64,000 nucleotides of DNA. Origin: Sycon ciliatum (taxonomy: Eukaryota > Porifera > Calcarea > Leucosolenida > Sycettidae). Positions 21,490 to 32,580 of the stretch are shown here, in pieces. How positions within the stretch are numbered: the first letter of the stretch is position 1; every line of letters starts with the position of its first letter. The stretch lies in NCBI RefSeq assembly GCF_964019385.1, contig NC_088645.1:28427294-28491293 (forward strand), in the 5' to 3' direction. The position numbers were made by a program, and so were the translations under genes. The notes beneath the pieces were generated by a model. The model worked only from the letters and a program-made list of their open reading frames with translations, ran no database searches and was not told the DNA's origin.

Positions 21490-23550
21490 GTATTTGTTCA
21501 GAATTACTAGGTTTGAGTGAATAACAAGTGTGATGTGAACACTGACAATTTCAGATGTATAACCTGTAGCTGCTACTATGGAGAGCAGTGTTGCCAGCCC
21601 AGTCGTGCACTGTAAGACACGTTGTCCTCATTAGTGGTGTGCGGATAATGCTTGAAAAGGTTGCAGATTCTGCTGGAAAATCAGTGAAGTTGGCAGAACC
21701 ATACAAACCTTATAGCGGGCAATTCCTCGAATTCTGCTCTATTTCTTTATCCACATACCAAACATGCATGAAACTTACCAGAAAAAGTACCTAATTCTGA
21801 CAATTTTTCTGCTGGCATTACCCGCATATGCCTAGTAATCATGACGGTTGGGGTACATACAACGGAGAGGCTAAGGAGAGGCTAAGATGCTCGGTATTTC
21901 TGACTTGATGTGAAAGTTTAGCTCGCGTTATTTAGCTCGTGCGTCGAAAAACAACGCGAGTGACCTGAAGCTCACGTCGAAGTTTTACGCCAAATTTGAC
22001 GTGAAACTGCGCGTCACGTTGGAAATAACGTGCATTTTAACCCCTATAATGTAGATAACAAATTCTCTATACCAGAGAATACCAGTAACGCGCGCGCAGT
22101 ATGCTTAGCACCAAATTATCTATCTAAGGGTTTTGGTGAATTCCACATGTAAACAGCGCAGTCACTACTAACAGTAGAGAATCATTCCACAAACCATCCA
22201 CCTGGACACTGGACTTTAACCTATTTTTACCATTTCGGTTTCGACCACTCGAAACCAATACTTTCATTGTCATCCAGGTTTTGTTAAAAGGATTTCAACT
22301 CGGTCAATTCTCAGCATAATCGAAATACCGACTTACATGTAGATGGTAGCAGATACGCACAGAATTCAGCTCAAGCAACTCCGAGGCTTCCACAATGCAG
22401 TTTAAAACATGTTTTTCTCACGTTCGAAGTTGAAAAGACGCGAAGCGTGAACTCTCCATTGCCTCGATGAGAAAAGAGTGTACTCATCATAAACCCGGAA
22501 ATGATCAACCCTTTGCGTGTTTATGAGGAGAATACTCGTCACTCTGACCCCATCAAATCTGAGTCTGGGCAATAGAGAGTATACGGCTCAAAAAATAATA
22601 AACATTATGCGTTACGCTCTTTCACCATATGAATATACTTGACCTGAATTTCTCCACTTCGCGGACAAACAAATGAGTGCCGGTGTCGTGTGGAGCGAAT
22701 TTCTGCATCTTCACCAATAATTTGATTTCCTTGGAGTGAATGTCAATAAGATACGGTTGTGGAATCGATTCCTCGCTTCCCAAGATTGTCGTGAAGCTGC
22801 TTTCCTGGTGTAAGGTGTTGGACAACTATAGATTTCCTTTACGAGCATAAGCTCATAGTTGGGTGTTCTGACGTTTTTGAAAGTTGTTCCGATCCCTTCG
22901 ATTTTAGTCTCATTGGAAGGAGTAGGATAAACTAGCCAGGAAATATATCAGGTTTGCCTAAATCCGACAGACGTTCAAAAGTTATGGTCTTTTGAAGTGC
23001 CCTTGTTGGCACTTTTGCTGGAACAGTGTTGCCGCAGTCCCGGGGCACAAAACCGGGAAATTCAAAACCAACTAGAAAAAGGTGAAAATCATTTTCGTTG
23101 AGGGTCTTTCAAATTTTCAGAGATGATAGCCAATAGAGATCTTCCATCACTTGACCAATACTTTTGGTATTCCATAAAGCCAAATTTAAATTACACCCAT
23201 AGCAACCACCATAGCAGTGCATACAAATTAGTCGGAATGGATGCGAAAGATGTAGCCTTTCACAGGCTGAAGCTGACTGGAGTACGGTTACTACGAAAAT
23301 ACATCACCAGGAGGAGATTACAGTTATCTACCCCATGTAGATGAAGCATCTATGAAAATAACCTATGCACTCGTCCCAGTCTGCACCCGCACCCGGACAT
23401 GTTGCGCCGCAGAACAGGATGCATGCAGCCAATTAACAGATATGCTGCACCATTGCAGCAAGATGTGAGCTTCAGCTAGGCCAAGCCAGCAGCAGTCCTG
23501 CTGATTATCAGCTTTAGAAGGAAAACCTGTTCCCAGTCATATACAGCGTG
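21490..23550. other. Intron-like sequence with a dispersed repeat at 21905-22040
   Basis: No exon recognised. The segment 21905-22040 (GCTCGCGTTATTTAGCTCG...) is shared with 60008-60090, and its end is shared in inverted form with 59608-59665, so it is a dispersed MITE-like repeat. Confidence 0.5.
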
Positions 23551-23559
23551 TGCAGCACT

Positions 23560-24060
23560 ACCGGGCAATTGGCGTCGCACGTTACATGTAATTCATTCGT
23601 ACGATTTGCCCAATCAACAGACAGTTTGGGAGAGATATACAAGATGCAGCGGGTACCCTTCAACTGTGTGCCGGTCAGGAGTGCGGCATTGAAGCTGCCA
23701 TCCATGCGATGCAAGATGTCTACCGTGAGGAGAATGCGGATGCCATAATATCTCGCCGATGCTTCGAACGCTTTCAACCGGCTTAACCGTGAAGCCTGCC
23801 TACGGAACATCCGTCACCTCTGTCCCTCTATAGTGCCAGCTGTAATCAATACCTACCGCCAACCATCCCGCCTATTGGTTGATGGAGAGTGCTTGCAATT
23901 GTGCGAGGGTACCACCCAGGGTGACCCTCCGGCCAAGCCCATATACGCGCTTGGAGTCCTCCCGCTAATCAAGAAAGTTGCAGTGCCTGATTCGAAACAG
24001 GGCTGGTATGCGGACGATGCTGCAGCCGGTGGGAAGATAACGCCTGTCCGCCAATGGTGA
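23560..24060 (+). pseudogene. LINE reverse transcriptase fragment
   Basis: In order: RDIQDAAGTLQLCAGQECG, then after a frameshift DASNAFNRLNRE (first catalytic Asp motif), VINTYRQPSRLLVDGE, TTQGDPPA, and WYADDAAAGGKITPVRQW with the YADD core, ending at a TGA. This matches a LINE RT type common in marine invertebrates. It has an internal stop near 23601 and a frameshift near 23750, and lacks the endonuclease and thumb. Confidence 0.85.
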
Positions 24061-24694
24061 GACAATCTTGTCAGCCGCTCCCAGGGCAACGACGAGAATC
24101 CCCGCGGCAACAGCAAGGATGACAGCAACACACAACAGGGTCACCCCACCAGCAACTTGGCCTCTGAGGGATCCCTGGCAACAACAACCACCTCTGACGG
24201 ACCAAACTGGGAGCCTCCTGGCGTAAGCGGTACTGGTGAAGCCATGGACTCTGGCACTGACATAGTTCCTGATGATTCGGAAACAGGCAACGGCAGTTCA
24301 GGCGAACAACCCCAGCTGCCAATGCAGCCGCCACCGCTGAGACGACTGCCGCCTTAGAATTCTCACTAAAATGGCCAAACACCTTCGTATTTTCCTCACC
24401 AATGCCTTCACTATGTCCAACAAAATTGGGTAGCTGCAGCACGCAGTCCGTACACACAACATTGATGTCGCAGTATTGACGGAAACGAAGTATGGACAAA
24501 GCACTCTGGACTCTGATACACTTGTTACTGGATACACAGTAGTTCGCAAAGACAGAAATGAGGCAGGAGGTGGTGTAGCTATTTGGGCTAAATCAGAGCT
24601 CTTGGTTACTCAGCTCACCCATGTCGCTTGCGGCCCCCAGGAGGTGCTGTGGGCATCAGTGTCACCTTCTGCAGCATCCGGAGCCAATGGATAG
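24061..24694 (+). pseudogene. LINE ORF fragment with apurinic endonuclease N-terminus
   Basis: A low-complexity, Gly/Ser/Asn-rich part (24061-24357) is followed after a stop by RIFLTNAFTMSNKIG, IDVAVLTETKYGQ, TGYTVVRKDRNEAGGGVAIWAK. That is the start of an AP endonuclease domain of a LINE ORF2 (TET and DR...GGGVAI motifs). The RT lies upstream of the endonuclease, so these are two separate insertions or a rearrangement. Confidence 0.8.
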
Positions 24695-24699
24695 AGAGA

Positions 24700-25881
24700 C
24701 GCAATCCCGGTGGCTGCCTACCCGTTTAGCCTGAAGTGGGGGTGGAAGAGGTTTGGTTCAAGAACCTTATTAGCTCGTCAAGTAGTTAGAAAAGATTATC
24801 TACAAACGACCATCCTTGTGATAATGCGGTGTACCATCTCCAGGTTGCAGAGTTTCGATTCCTCTTCCTCAACACTATCCATTTCGGGGTCTCCACCACT
24901 CCTGCAACTGTTTCTGACAATTCCTTGTCTGGACTATCACGCGATCCTTGTTCGCTCTCTGGAGGCTGGTAAACCTCAATACATTCTGAATCCAAAGATC
25001 CTCAGGTGTTGTGACCGTACGATTCGCATTCATATGACAGAACAGATGCACCACTGCCAATGGTCACTACACTTGAACATTTATCAAATGAAGATAAAGT
25101 GGGCAATTTCGCTGTCATGGTCATCAGATTCATGCATGGTAATACTTGAAGTAGGCTACATCCATTCTAGTGTTTCTTTGGCCGTCACACCGCGATTGCT
25201 CCTCTGGGGTAATTTGCAGGAAAATGACAGGGAATGAGCAGTATCAAGGACATTAGCTGAAGAGTGTTTGTGTAATCTGTGCACTAATGTTTACCCGCCA
25301 CAAATTCGCGATTCTCGCTCGACGGTTGTATGTGATCATATATTCCGTCCTGTATTCAGCAATTTTCCTGGCCATGGACCTTTCTTCGGTCCGTTGGCAT
25401 CCGAGCAACTCAATATGGCCAACTCCTTCGATATGTGTTCATATTGTTTCCATCTAGCTGCAATAATGGCTTTTTTTAGTCCAGGTGTCAAATGACACTG
25501 GTTTGCCGTTCTAGGTATACATACTCGCCATTGTGGTACCTCACCAATTAGAAATCAATGGGCTATGGCAGACGAAAGAGAAGCAAAACTAGGAATAGTC
25601 ACAAGATTTGAGCGTATTCTGATTAGCCATGTTTCGGTAATTCCAAAAGTTTGACTCGCGTGGTGTCAAATGACACTGTTGGCGGTTCTACTGTTAGATA
25701 TGTGAAAAATTGGTTTTCAACACAACACGGACAAGTGCCGCAGGTCTGGATGTACACTTGTTGTCATTGGACCACTAAACATTGTCTGCCTTTGTCTTTA
25801 TGGACCATCACAGCAACTTTATTAGGTAGGGTTTTCACTTACTGCGAGTAATGGCCTTGCAATTTACCGCTTTCTTCCCAG
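24700..25881. other. Intron-like sequence, no gene recognised
   Basis: A 175-codon plus-strand frame (24710-25237) has no recognisable motif. GTGTCAAATGACACTG occurs twice (25486 and 25662) as a palindromic motif, each followed by a similar GGTTCTA. Confidence 0.4.
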
Positions 25882-26070
25882 CACTATGTCCAGATCTCAA
25901 TGACAGTGGTTTCAATTATAAACCTATTCCCGGTCTCAGCACACAACCGGCGGGTCCCCTAGTACCCATCGAGTGCAGAACAGGTTATCTGTCTAACAAT
26001 AGTATGGAAATAACCCAGTCTACATGCCAGGGCAATGGAAGATGGCAACCAAGTCAACCATTGTGTGAAA
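25882..26070 (+). CDS. CCP/sushi domain exon
   Basis: Acceptor TTTCTTCCCAG and donor GAAA|GTAAGT bound 189 bp, 63 codons, phase 1 at both ends. The product has the four CCP cysteines (LCP, IEC, STC, PLC), the GYL block after Cys 2, and Trp (GRWQPSQPLC) before the last Cys. CCP modules are extracellular and typical of complement-like, adhesion and receptor proteins. Confidence 0.85.
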
Positions 26071-26530
26071 GTAAGTCTGTATCCAAGTGGTCCAAGAAAT
26101 TTCCAATTCTGAAGAAATATTCCGTCCAGAGTCTGTTCACAGCATACTAATATTTTCATTTTGGTTTCCCTCATTAGTCAGATGAACAATATGGTGGTAC
26201 AGTATTATAAAAGACATCGCAGTGTTTATCTCATACAGTATTAACACAATGAGCACTAAGAGGCTTCTGTGGAATTTGATATAGTTTGACCAGTTCTTTC
26301 TTTCATACAGTTGTAGCTACTGCCAGTTGCACATTGGTGTTTCATCTTGTTAGTGTGTGGTTTATTTCTGCTATTTTATATAATGTTCATGAGAGGGCAC
26401 GGGTCAGGCAGTAAGGCCAAGTACAGGGAAATCCAAAAAAATCCAAAAAAAGGTATGTAAGAATAGCTGTCATCAAGAGGTGAATCATTTTCATTGGAAT
26501 ATTGTTTGTGTTCTATATGCTGCATTCTAG

Positions 26531-26662
26531 GCTGCTCTATGGTTTGCAATAATGCCAGTGTTACCAGCTGTGCCAGGATCACTGTGTCTAACATACAAGG
26601 CATAAATTGCCCATGTAACAGTATTGATGAAATCTGGACAAGGTCTGCTCAGGACTGTGTGC
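26531..26662 (+). CDS. Cys-rich exon between two CCP exons
   Basis: Acceptor GCATTCTAG, donor GTGC|GTAAGT; 132 bp, 44 codons, phase 1-1. Encodes CSMVCNNASVTSC, INCPCNSIDEIW and AQDC. Six Cys in 44 residues suggest a small disulphide-rich module. The family was not recognised. Confidence 0.6.
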
Positions 26663-26840
26663 GTAAGTAATTATGTACCACTGTTTGGTGCTGTAAAAGT
26701 CCGTTCCTTTCTCCACTTTGATATATCCGCCTGTTTTGGTGAACGTCTCATGAGTCAAGGTAGTATCATTTGTATAACTCCTTTTAACTGTCTGCAGAGT
26801 GTGCATTTACCTTTTTCTTCTAATCCATTCCCTTCTTCAG

Positions 26841-27011
26841 CAACCCATTGCCCCACTCAAGATTGGAACTCCCTCTCGGATGATATTCCGAGATTGGAAG
26901 TGAATAATTCAATGTATGTGGCTTGCAATGATAAATACACTTCAACGGAAAATGGGAGGAACGTCACATGTATGCTGAACGGGACCCTGTCTAACCTACC
27001 AAATTGCACAG
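26841..27011 (+). CDS. Second CCP/sushi-like exon
   Basis: Acceptor CTTCTTCAG, donor ACAG|GTAAGA; 171 bp, 57 codons, phase 1-1. Four Cys at CCP spacing (HCP, VACN, VTCM, PNC) and N-glycosylation sites. The usual Trp before the last Cys is absent. Confidence 0.75.
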
Positions 27012-27019
27012 GTAAGAAT

Positions 27020-27537
27020 TCTGTAGTTGAGGTTTATCTTTAAGAATTTCTCCACTGCAGTGTTGATCTAGCTAGAGAATGTTTGGAAGAATCATGGCTA
27101 GGAGAGCATACTAAAAATCTGTTGGCGATGAACCGTATTACTGCCACCTATATTTTATGTGTCTACGCAGACTACACATCATGTCTAACTTAAAAGGTAT
27201 CTCGTGTTTGTCTCTTTCTTATCATTGGGCTCATGCAGGGAATAGGGCAAAATAATTTAGACAGCAATTATTGTGTGGCTGCACTAAACGTGGAAGCTTG
27301 CGCTTCCTGCTGACTGGCTTGACACTTGCATGACTTATGGCTGCTATTCAGAGCACATGAACAGCCTGTCGCACCTGCCACTGGGCAAACTTGCAAGAAA
27401 GCCCTCCCTCTTTAATATAGAGGGAATTGACCAATCATCGGCTCGGCTTGTGGAGGCCTGTTAACGTTCTGCTCCGAGAGGACTGAATTATGTAGTGTTT
27501 TCCAAGTCCAATTATCACTAAGGATATGTGTAACATT
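27020..27537. other. Intron-like sequence, no gene recognised
   Basis: No exon, repeat or RNA gene seen. Confidence 0.4.
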
Positions 27538-27860
27538 TAGCCGAGTGGTAGGCGCGGTGAAATCAACAAGAATTAGTTTTATTCTACTTCTTTCAGGTAC
27601 ACACCTAAGATATAATTATTAGTGAAAGAAGAAGCGGCAAAATAAATAACTTTCTCTCCGGTGCTCGCCTAGAGGTTGATTTCTTCGTCTTCGAGTTAGC
27701 TTTCGTTGCTATCTAATCTAATCTTCCTCAAAACAGAAATGCGCAGCCACTTTAATGCAGCAGACGCTGTACGCTTACATACAGAGATACACTAAATATA
27801 CATCAGGCAAAGCTCCGTATTAGTTCCGTACTACTTCCGTATTGGTCGGGCAGGGATACT
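27538..27860. repeat. Dispersed 323-bp repeat, copy 1
   Basis: About 95% identical to 29779-30100 in the same orientation, 2.2 kb apart. It begins TAGCCGAGTGGTAGGCGCGG, which resembles a tRNA A-box, and ends GGGCAGGGATACT. The ends are not TG...CA and no primer-binding site follows, so an LTR pair is possible but unsupported. Confidence 0.75.
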
Positions 27861-29778
27861 ACATATGTTGGGTTCCAACAGGAGGAAGTCATACTCTCCA
27901 AGCACAATAATGGACAACGAAAACTGGTAGGTGGAACATTTATTACAGGTGACGAAGAGACAGAACCCGAGACAAACGGAACGACGTCATTGTGTAAGAG
28001 AGAAAGAAGAGGTAGAGAGCAAGTGTGAACGGCAAGATAAAGGGCCTGGGTAGCTATGGCAATTATGGGCGCGCAAGTAGCTTCCCAGGCCAACGGAACA
28101 AAAGGAGACAAAAAAGTATGAGAGTGCATTCAGGCCAACTTGGATATGGTTGTAGACGTACGGGAGGAGGTACCTTACAGATATCTTGCACATTTGCTCC
28201 ATGCATTTATTCGGCATCAGGAAATCAGGGTATACTGTTGTTGCGTGAATGTACGAATCCAGTGTGCAAAGCGTAAAAACTCAACTGACGCTTTTTCTTG
28301 CTCCTTTTCAATTAAATTTGTTCACAGAAGTAATAGTGCAAAAATTCTGAAACAAAATATGTAATAATTTATTTTGAAACAACATTAGATTTCAGCTTGA
28401 TAATTGCTATCAGTGTTCTGACAAAGTTATTATATGTTTTCCAAGGTCCACATGTTGCTGTGCTCTAGGTTTTGAGTGAAGTGTTTGTATCTGTGCGTGT
28501 CGTTGTGTGTATAATCCATGTGCGTGGTGGCGATACTGGCTATGTGAAGTCAATCCTACGAATCCAACGACTACCGTGGGCAAGTTGTATTTCGTTTACT
28601 GCTTTACTCTGCATATGAAGTAAATGCACCAAGCACTGAGTATTTGAATACACAGCATGGTCGCGTTCATGCATGGAATAGTTTCCAGTGAGTTTGATAT
28701 TTATCTCGAAATTCTCTCAGATGGGGCCCAATACTAAAAATGCATAGATTTTCCTGTGGGCCGTGGCATGCAAACGCAACAGTCAATTCCGTAGCACTGA
28801 AAAGAACGTGGGGAGACTGCAAGCAGCAGTTTGCTAAGCAACTAATGGAATAGACATGACCATGCCATCAATGACAACAACTTTCTGCAAGATATACTAG
28901 AGTGCTAAGGTGCACATGGCTTTCGTTGGAATTCTCATTGGGTACCTGTCTGAATATCCCTGTCAGCGTAATTACTTGGTATCGCACTATCTGACTGTAT
29001 AATATCTCATTGCTTTGGCAGGCTGTTAGTCATAACCCGAAAGTATTCGTCCTTTCTCAATTGGCTCAACATCCGAGTGGTTCTGAAGCCATAGTATGCT
29101 TTCCTTGTCAAGGATCATTACGGACATATCTTGGCGAAATGGTGTCGTGTGGGGAAACAACTTCTGTATTTAAACATTTGGTCCAATCTAATATTATAGA
29201 AAGTGCCAAACCCCTTGTTGTCGCACTAGCTGACTGGATAGTTTCTCGTTACTTTGATGCACTCTTAGTCATAACTCCTAACTTAGTGGTCCTTTCTTCT
29301 TTGTTAATTAATATTATTGCCTCAACAACATCCGAGTGTTTTTTTGCCAAAAACAACTAGACTCATTAGACAGGACGATTGCGCTAGTGTTCCAGATGTT
29401 GTTGTTGCAATCAACTAGAAACCCTTCTTGACGACGTATTGCTCAATCATTGTCCTTGACGCCGTATTGCCCAATCCTGCTGTCTGGGGCTGCATCCATG
29501 GGGTACTTTATTGAGGCGGGATGGGCTAGGCTTCGTTGAAGAAACATCTGTGTTAGCTGTGGGGCGATATAGGCCTAGTGGCGGGGTTTGGAGAAAGCTG
29601 CGCGCTTCAGGGTGACGAATGCTGCAGGATCATCTAGCGCTGTCGTGAAACTTTGTTGCCCGTGGCTTCCGGCTCCATTTACCCTGCAACTGATGTTTCT
29701 TTTTCATTTCTCCTACTCTTAAAAAGATAACTATAACATGGAATTCGAACGCGCACTATAGCCTTACATGTGTTATGG
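27861..29778. other. Sequence between the two 323-bp repeats, no gene recognised
   Basis: Short frames only. An imperfect direct repeat near 29027-29110 and 29266-29340 (TTAGTCATAAC...CCTTTCT...CAACATCCGAGTG) is visible. No Gag or Pol motif was found. Confidence 0.4.
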
Positions 29779-30100
29779 TAGCCGAGTGGTAGGCGCGGTG
29801 AAATCAACAAGAATTAGTTTTATTCTACTTCTCTCAGGTACACACCTGAGATATAATTATTAGTGAAAGAAGAAGCGGCAAAATAAATAACTTTCTCTCC
29901 GGTGCTCACCTAGAGGTTGACTACTTCTTCTTCGAGTTAGCTTTCGTTGCTATCTAATCTAATCTAATTAAAACCGAAATGCGCAGCCGCTTTTATGCAG
30001 CAGACTCCGTACGCTTACATACGGAGATACACTAAATATACATCAGGCAAATCTCCGTATTAGTTCCGTGCTGCTTCCGTATTGGTCGGGCAGGGATACT
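29779..30100. repeat. Dispersed 323-bp repeat, copy 2
   Basis: Second copy of the repeat at 27538-27860. Sequence diverges at once outside the repeat on both sides. Confidence 0.75.
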
Positions 30101-31240
30101 GCACCCTCCCTTCCTACAGATAATCACGCCCTCGTGATTTTCAAAAAATTAGTGAAGAGCTACGAACACAGCGTCAAGCGGAAGATGGCAAATTATACCG
30201 GAAATGATAACGTTTAGAGTAGACAGACGAAATGAACTGATAACAAATCATAAAGTAGAAGCACACCAGGTTCACACGATCTCACGGAGTCAAAAGGGAA
30301 AGAATGGTCCTCCAAACAGGACGTGAAAGACAGCCAAAGTTCTGCACATCGCGGGCTCAAACTGCCAGGAAATTCACAATTTCAAAAAAAATGCACTGCA
30401 TCGTGGGAACTTACTCCGGTACACACCTGGAGTGTAAAAGGGGATTCTCTCACACTTCTCTCACCAGGTTACTTAGGTAAGCGGTGGCTCACCATGATCA
30501 GACGCCTACCAAACTAAACTGGATTCACACACTCGCATTAAGGAAGACTGAAGAGAATAGGGAGACTGAAGGAAGTCAGGAAAGAAAATGCCATACCTGG
30601 AATCAGCGTTAGTAACCACGGCGGCGGCTGGAGCTACGGCGGAGAGCAAGCCAGGTTTGATCTTCATCTTGGTTGTGCCGGTCACTCAGAGCGGCTAGCT
30701 CGGCGTCAAACAAATCAACTCCCTCCTCGTCTTGAATCGTGGTCTTCACATAGTCGATAGCATCAGTGGTGTCATTATCGTGGAAGCATGGTCTTCGTCG
30801 ACAACTCAGCTGTGGGGGCAGACGAGCGAATTCCTCCTAGGACTCTCATTTCTGCTTTCGCCACGCTCGGCCGGGTTGTCTCGACGTTCAACGGCAGCGA
30901 GCAACGGAGGCGCAAATGGGGACAGCGCGAGGTAGCGGTCGGTCCGGCCACGTACGGTGCGCAGCAAGGTGTGACGGCCAATGGAGATCTGTTGCTCGGG
31001 AGAACGCCGGAGGGGACTCTGCGGGGACAGTCGACGTGGTGCGTCTCTGCATGCCTGCGTGGTTGGCTGGAGAACTGCCCAAGTGAAAAGTAGATCTACA
31101 TGTAACTACAGTCCATTCATGCGTGTGTGCACTCTTTGTAACTTTTGCTGCACTGCACGCTTAGCACTCTACTTTCTTTCACTTTGTTTGGTGGCTCGCC
31201 AAAATTCTTAAACTATCACCTAGCCGTTAGAAAATGAATG
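30101..31240. other. No gene recognised
   Basis: A GC-rich minus-strand frame between stops at about 30640-30845 encodes an acidic stretch (DEEGVDLFDAELAALSD). No domain or convincing splice sites were found, so I do not call it a gene. Confidence 0.35.
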
Positions 31241-31380
31241 TTAGCAGCTTGTGATTGGATTTCTCACCTGCCATTTTCTTGGAACCCCTGGCACTGTGTT
31301 GCTGGAGAGGTTAGCAGCTTGTGATTGGATTACTCACCTACCATTTTCTTGGAACCCCTGGCACTGTGTTGCTGGAGAAT
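31241..31380. repeat. Tandem duplication of a 70-bp unit
   Basis: TTAGCAGCTTGTGATTGGAT starts two units (31241 and 31311) that differ at only a few positions. They lie 100 bp upstream of the hammerhead motif at 31480. Confidence 0.9.
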
Positions 31381-31479
31381 TGTAACTTTTCATTGTCACA
31401 CTTTGCCCGTAATCTTGCGCCCATGTTTTGTAGTATAAATCTGACCATCTCCACATGATATCATCCTATTCAATATCAC

Positions 31480-31523
31480 CTTTCTCTGATGAGCCTTATG
31501 AAGGCGAAACAGCTGTCAGGAGG
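31480..31523 (+). ncRNA. Hammerhead ribozyme (type I, Penelope-like)
   Basis: The core CTGATGA (31486-31492) is followed by a perfect 5-bp stem II (GCCTT/AAGGC, ATG loop), then GAAA (31506-31509). Stem III is very short (AC/GT around AGCT) and ends in a GTC cleavage triplet (31515-31517). Stem I pairs CTTTCT with AGGAGG, 6 bp with two G-U pairs. All invariant core positions are present, so self-cleavage after 31517 is predicted. The short stem III is typical of ribozymes in Penelope-like elements and retrozymes. No Penelope RT was seen nearby, so this may be a solo terminal repeat. Confidence 0.82.
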
Positions 31524-31636
31524 AATTTCAGTATCTACCTGCAACCCTTCCTTGGTTGGTGTGTGTAATGGCTACTGAGGGTAGCAGTGAGTCGGCTGTG
31601 AGAGCGCATGGAGGAGAGGAGAGGAAGAGTTCTTTA

Positions 31637-32345
31637 TATTATTATTATTATTATTATTATGAAATGACCCAAAGGCAATGTGCCTATCGAGGGGTTCATT
31701 TGATTGAAAGAACAGTAGATGTAGATGTATGTACAAAGAGAAGTAGGGATTGATGAGGAGAGAAATGGGGAAAATCAACTGCAAGGTGGCGGAATTCCGT
31801 TGATTGCATAAGCAAAGTCAGCTGTAAATTTCCTGAGGGCAGCTTTGAACTTATAGAGCGAGGCTTCCGATGTTAGACTGGGGGGTAAACAGTTCCATAG
31901 AATAGCAGTTCGGAACATGAAGAGAGACTTAGACAATGATTTAAATTTGGGAAGAATGATTTTATTTGGTCGTCGCTCACTATTCGTAATCTTGAAATGG
32001 AAATCAGCAAGGTAATCACGATGATGGAAAACATATCTGTGAAAAGTAGTGAGACTGATGATTTGACGACGATAGGCTAGTGACTCTAGGGAGCATTTAG
32101 AATTTAAGACAGATTTGGAAGAAGTGTAATCAAATGCAATTTTTTTCTTTTTCAGTAGAGCTCTAGCAAACCTTGCCTGTAATTGATCAAGAGTGGTCAT
32201 GGGTTTCTTATTAGATCCAAACGACCACACCGTACAGCAATATTCGATCACAGGTCTTACGAACCCTTTGTACAGTATGATCATTGCCGAAGGCGCAAGT
32301 TGCTGGGACATAATTGACCGTAGGTGCACTCGATATCTGAACTTC
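31637..32345 (-). mobile_element. 5'-truncated LINE (CR1/L2-like), 3' end
   Basis: The RT C-terminal region (31775-32329) is followed by a 3' UTR ending in a conserved hairpin-like tail (CCAAAGGC...GCCTATCGAGGGG complement) and an ATT microsatellite (31637-31660). The 5' end is cut off where the next LINE's tail begins. Confidence 0.85.
31775..32329 (-). pseudogene. LINE RT C-terminal fragment
   Basis: Encodes MIILYKGFVRPVIEYCCTVW, LDQLQARFARALL and the ILWNCLPPSL block typical of the thumb/C-terminal region of CR1/L2 and jockey-group RTs, to a terminal stop. The catalytic RT core is absent. Confidence 0.88.
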
Positions 32346-32580
32346 GAAGTTATTTATTATTATTATTATTATTATTATTTGAGGGATTCCCCAAAGGCCG
32401 AAGCCTAAATCAAGGGGGTCTCCGAGAATAAATATACGTGTACAATGCGTGTGCAATAGGGTGCAATTCTTAAAAGAAAGAAAATATTACGATAAAAAAA
32501 GATTAATGTGAAGAGGTTAAATAAGAAGTCTGAGTAGAAGCAAGCGAAAAGGGTACTGGTAAAGAAGGGGGGGGGGGTAA

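Noticed and set aside
24265..24290. CTGATGA...GAAA hammerhead-like motif
   Set aside because: Stem II would have no room (four bases) and the segment is coding LINE sequence.
24710..25237. 175-codon ORF
   Set aside because: No motif, no exon boundaries, codon pattern looks random.
30640..30845. Minus-strand acidic exon
   Set aside because: About 70 codons open, no polypyrimidine tract before the acceptor and no domain.
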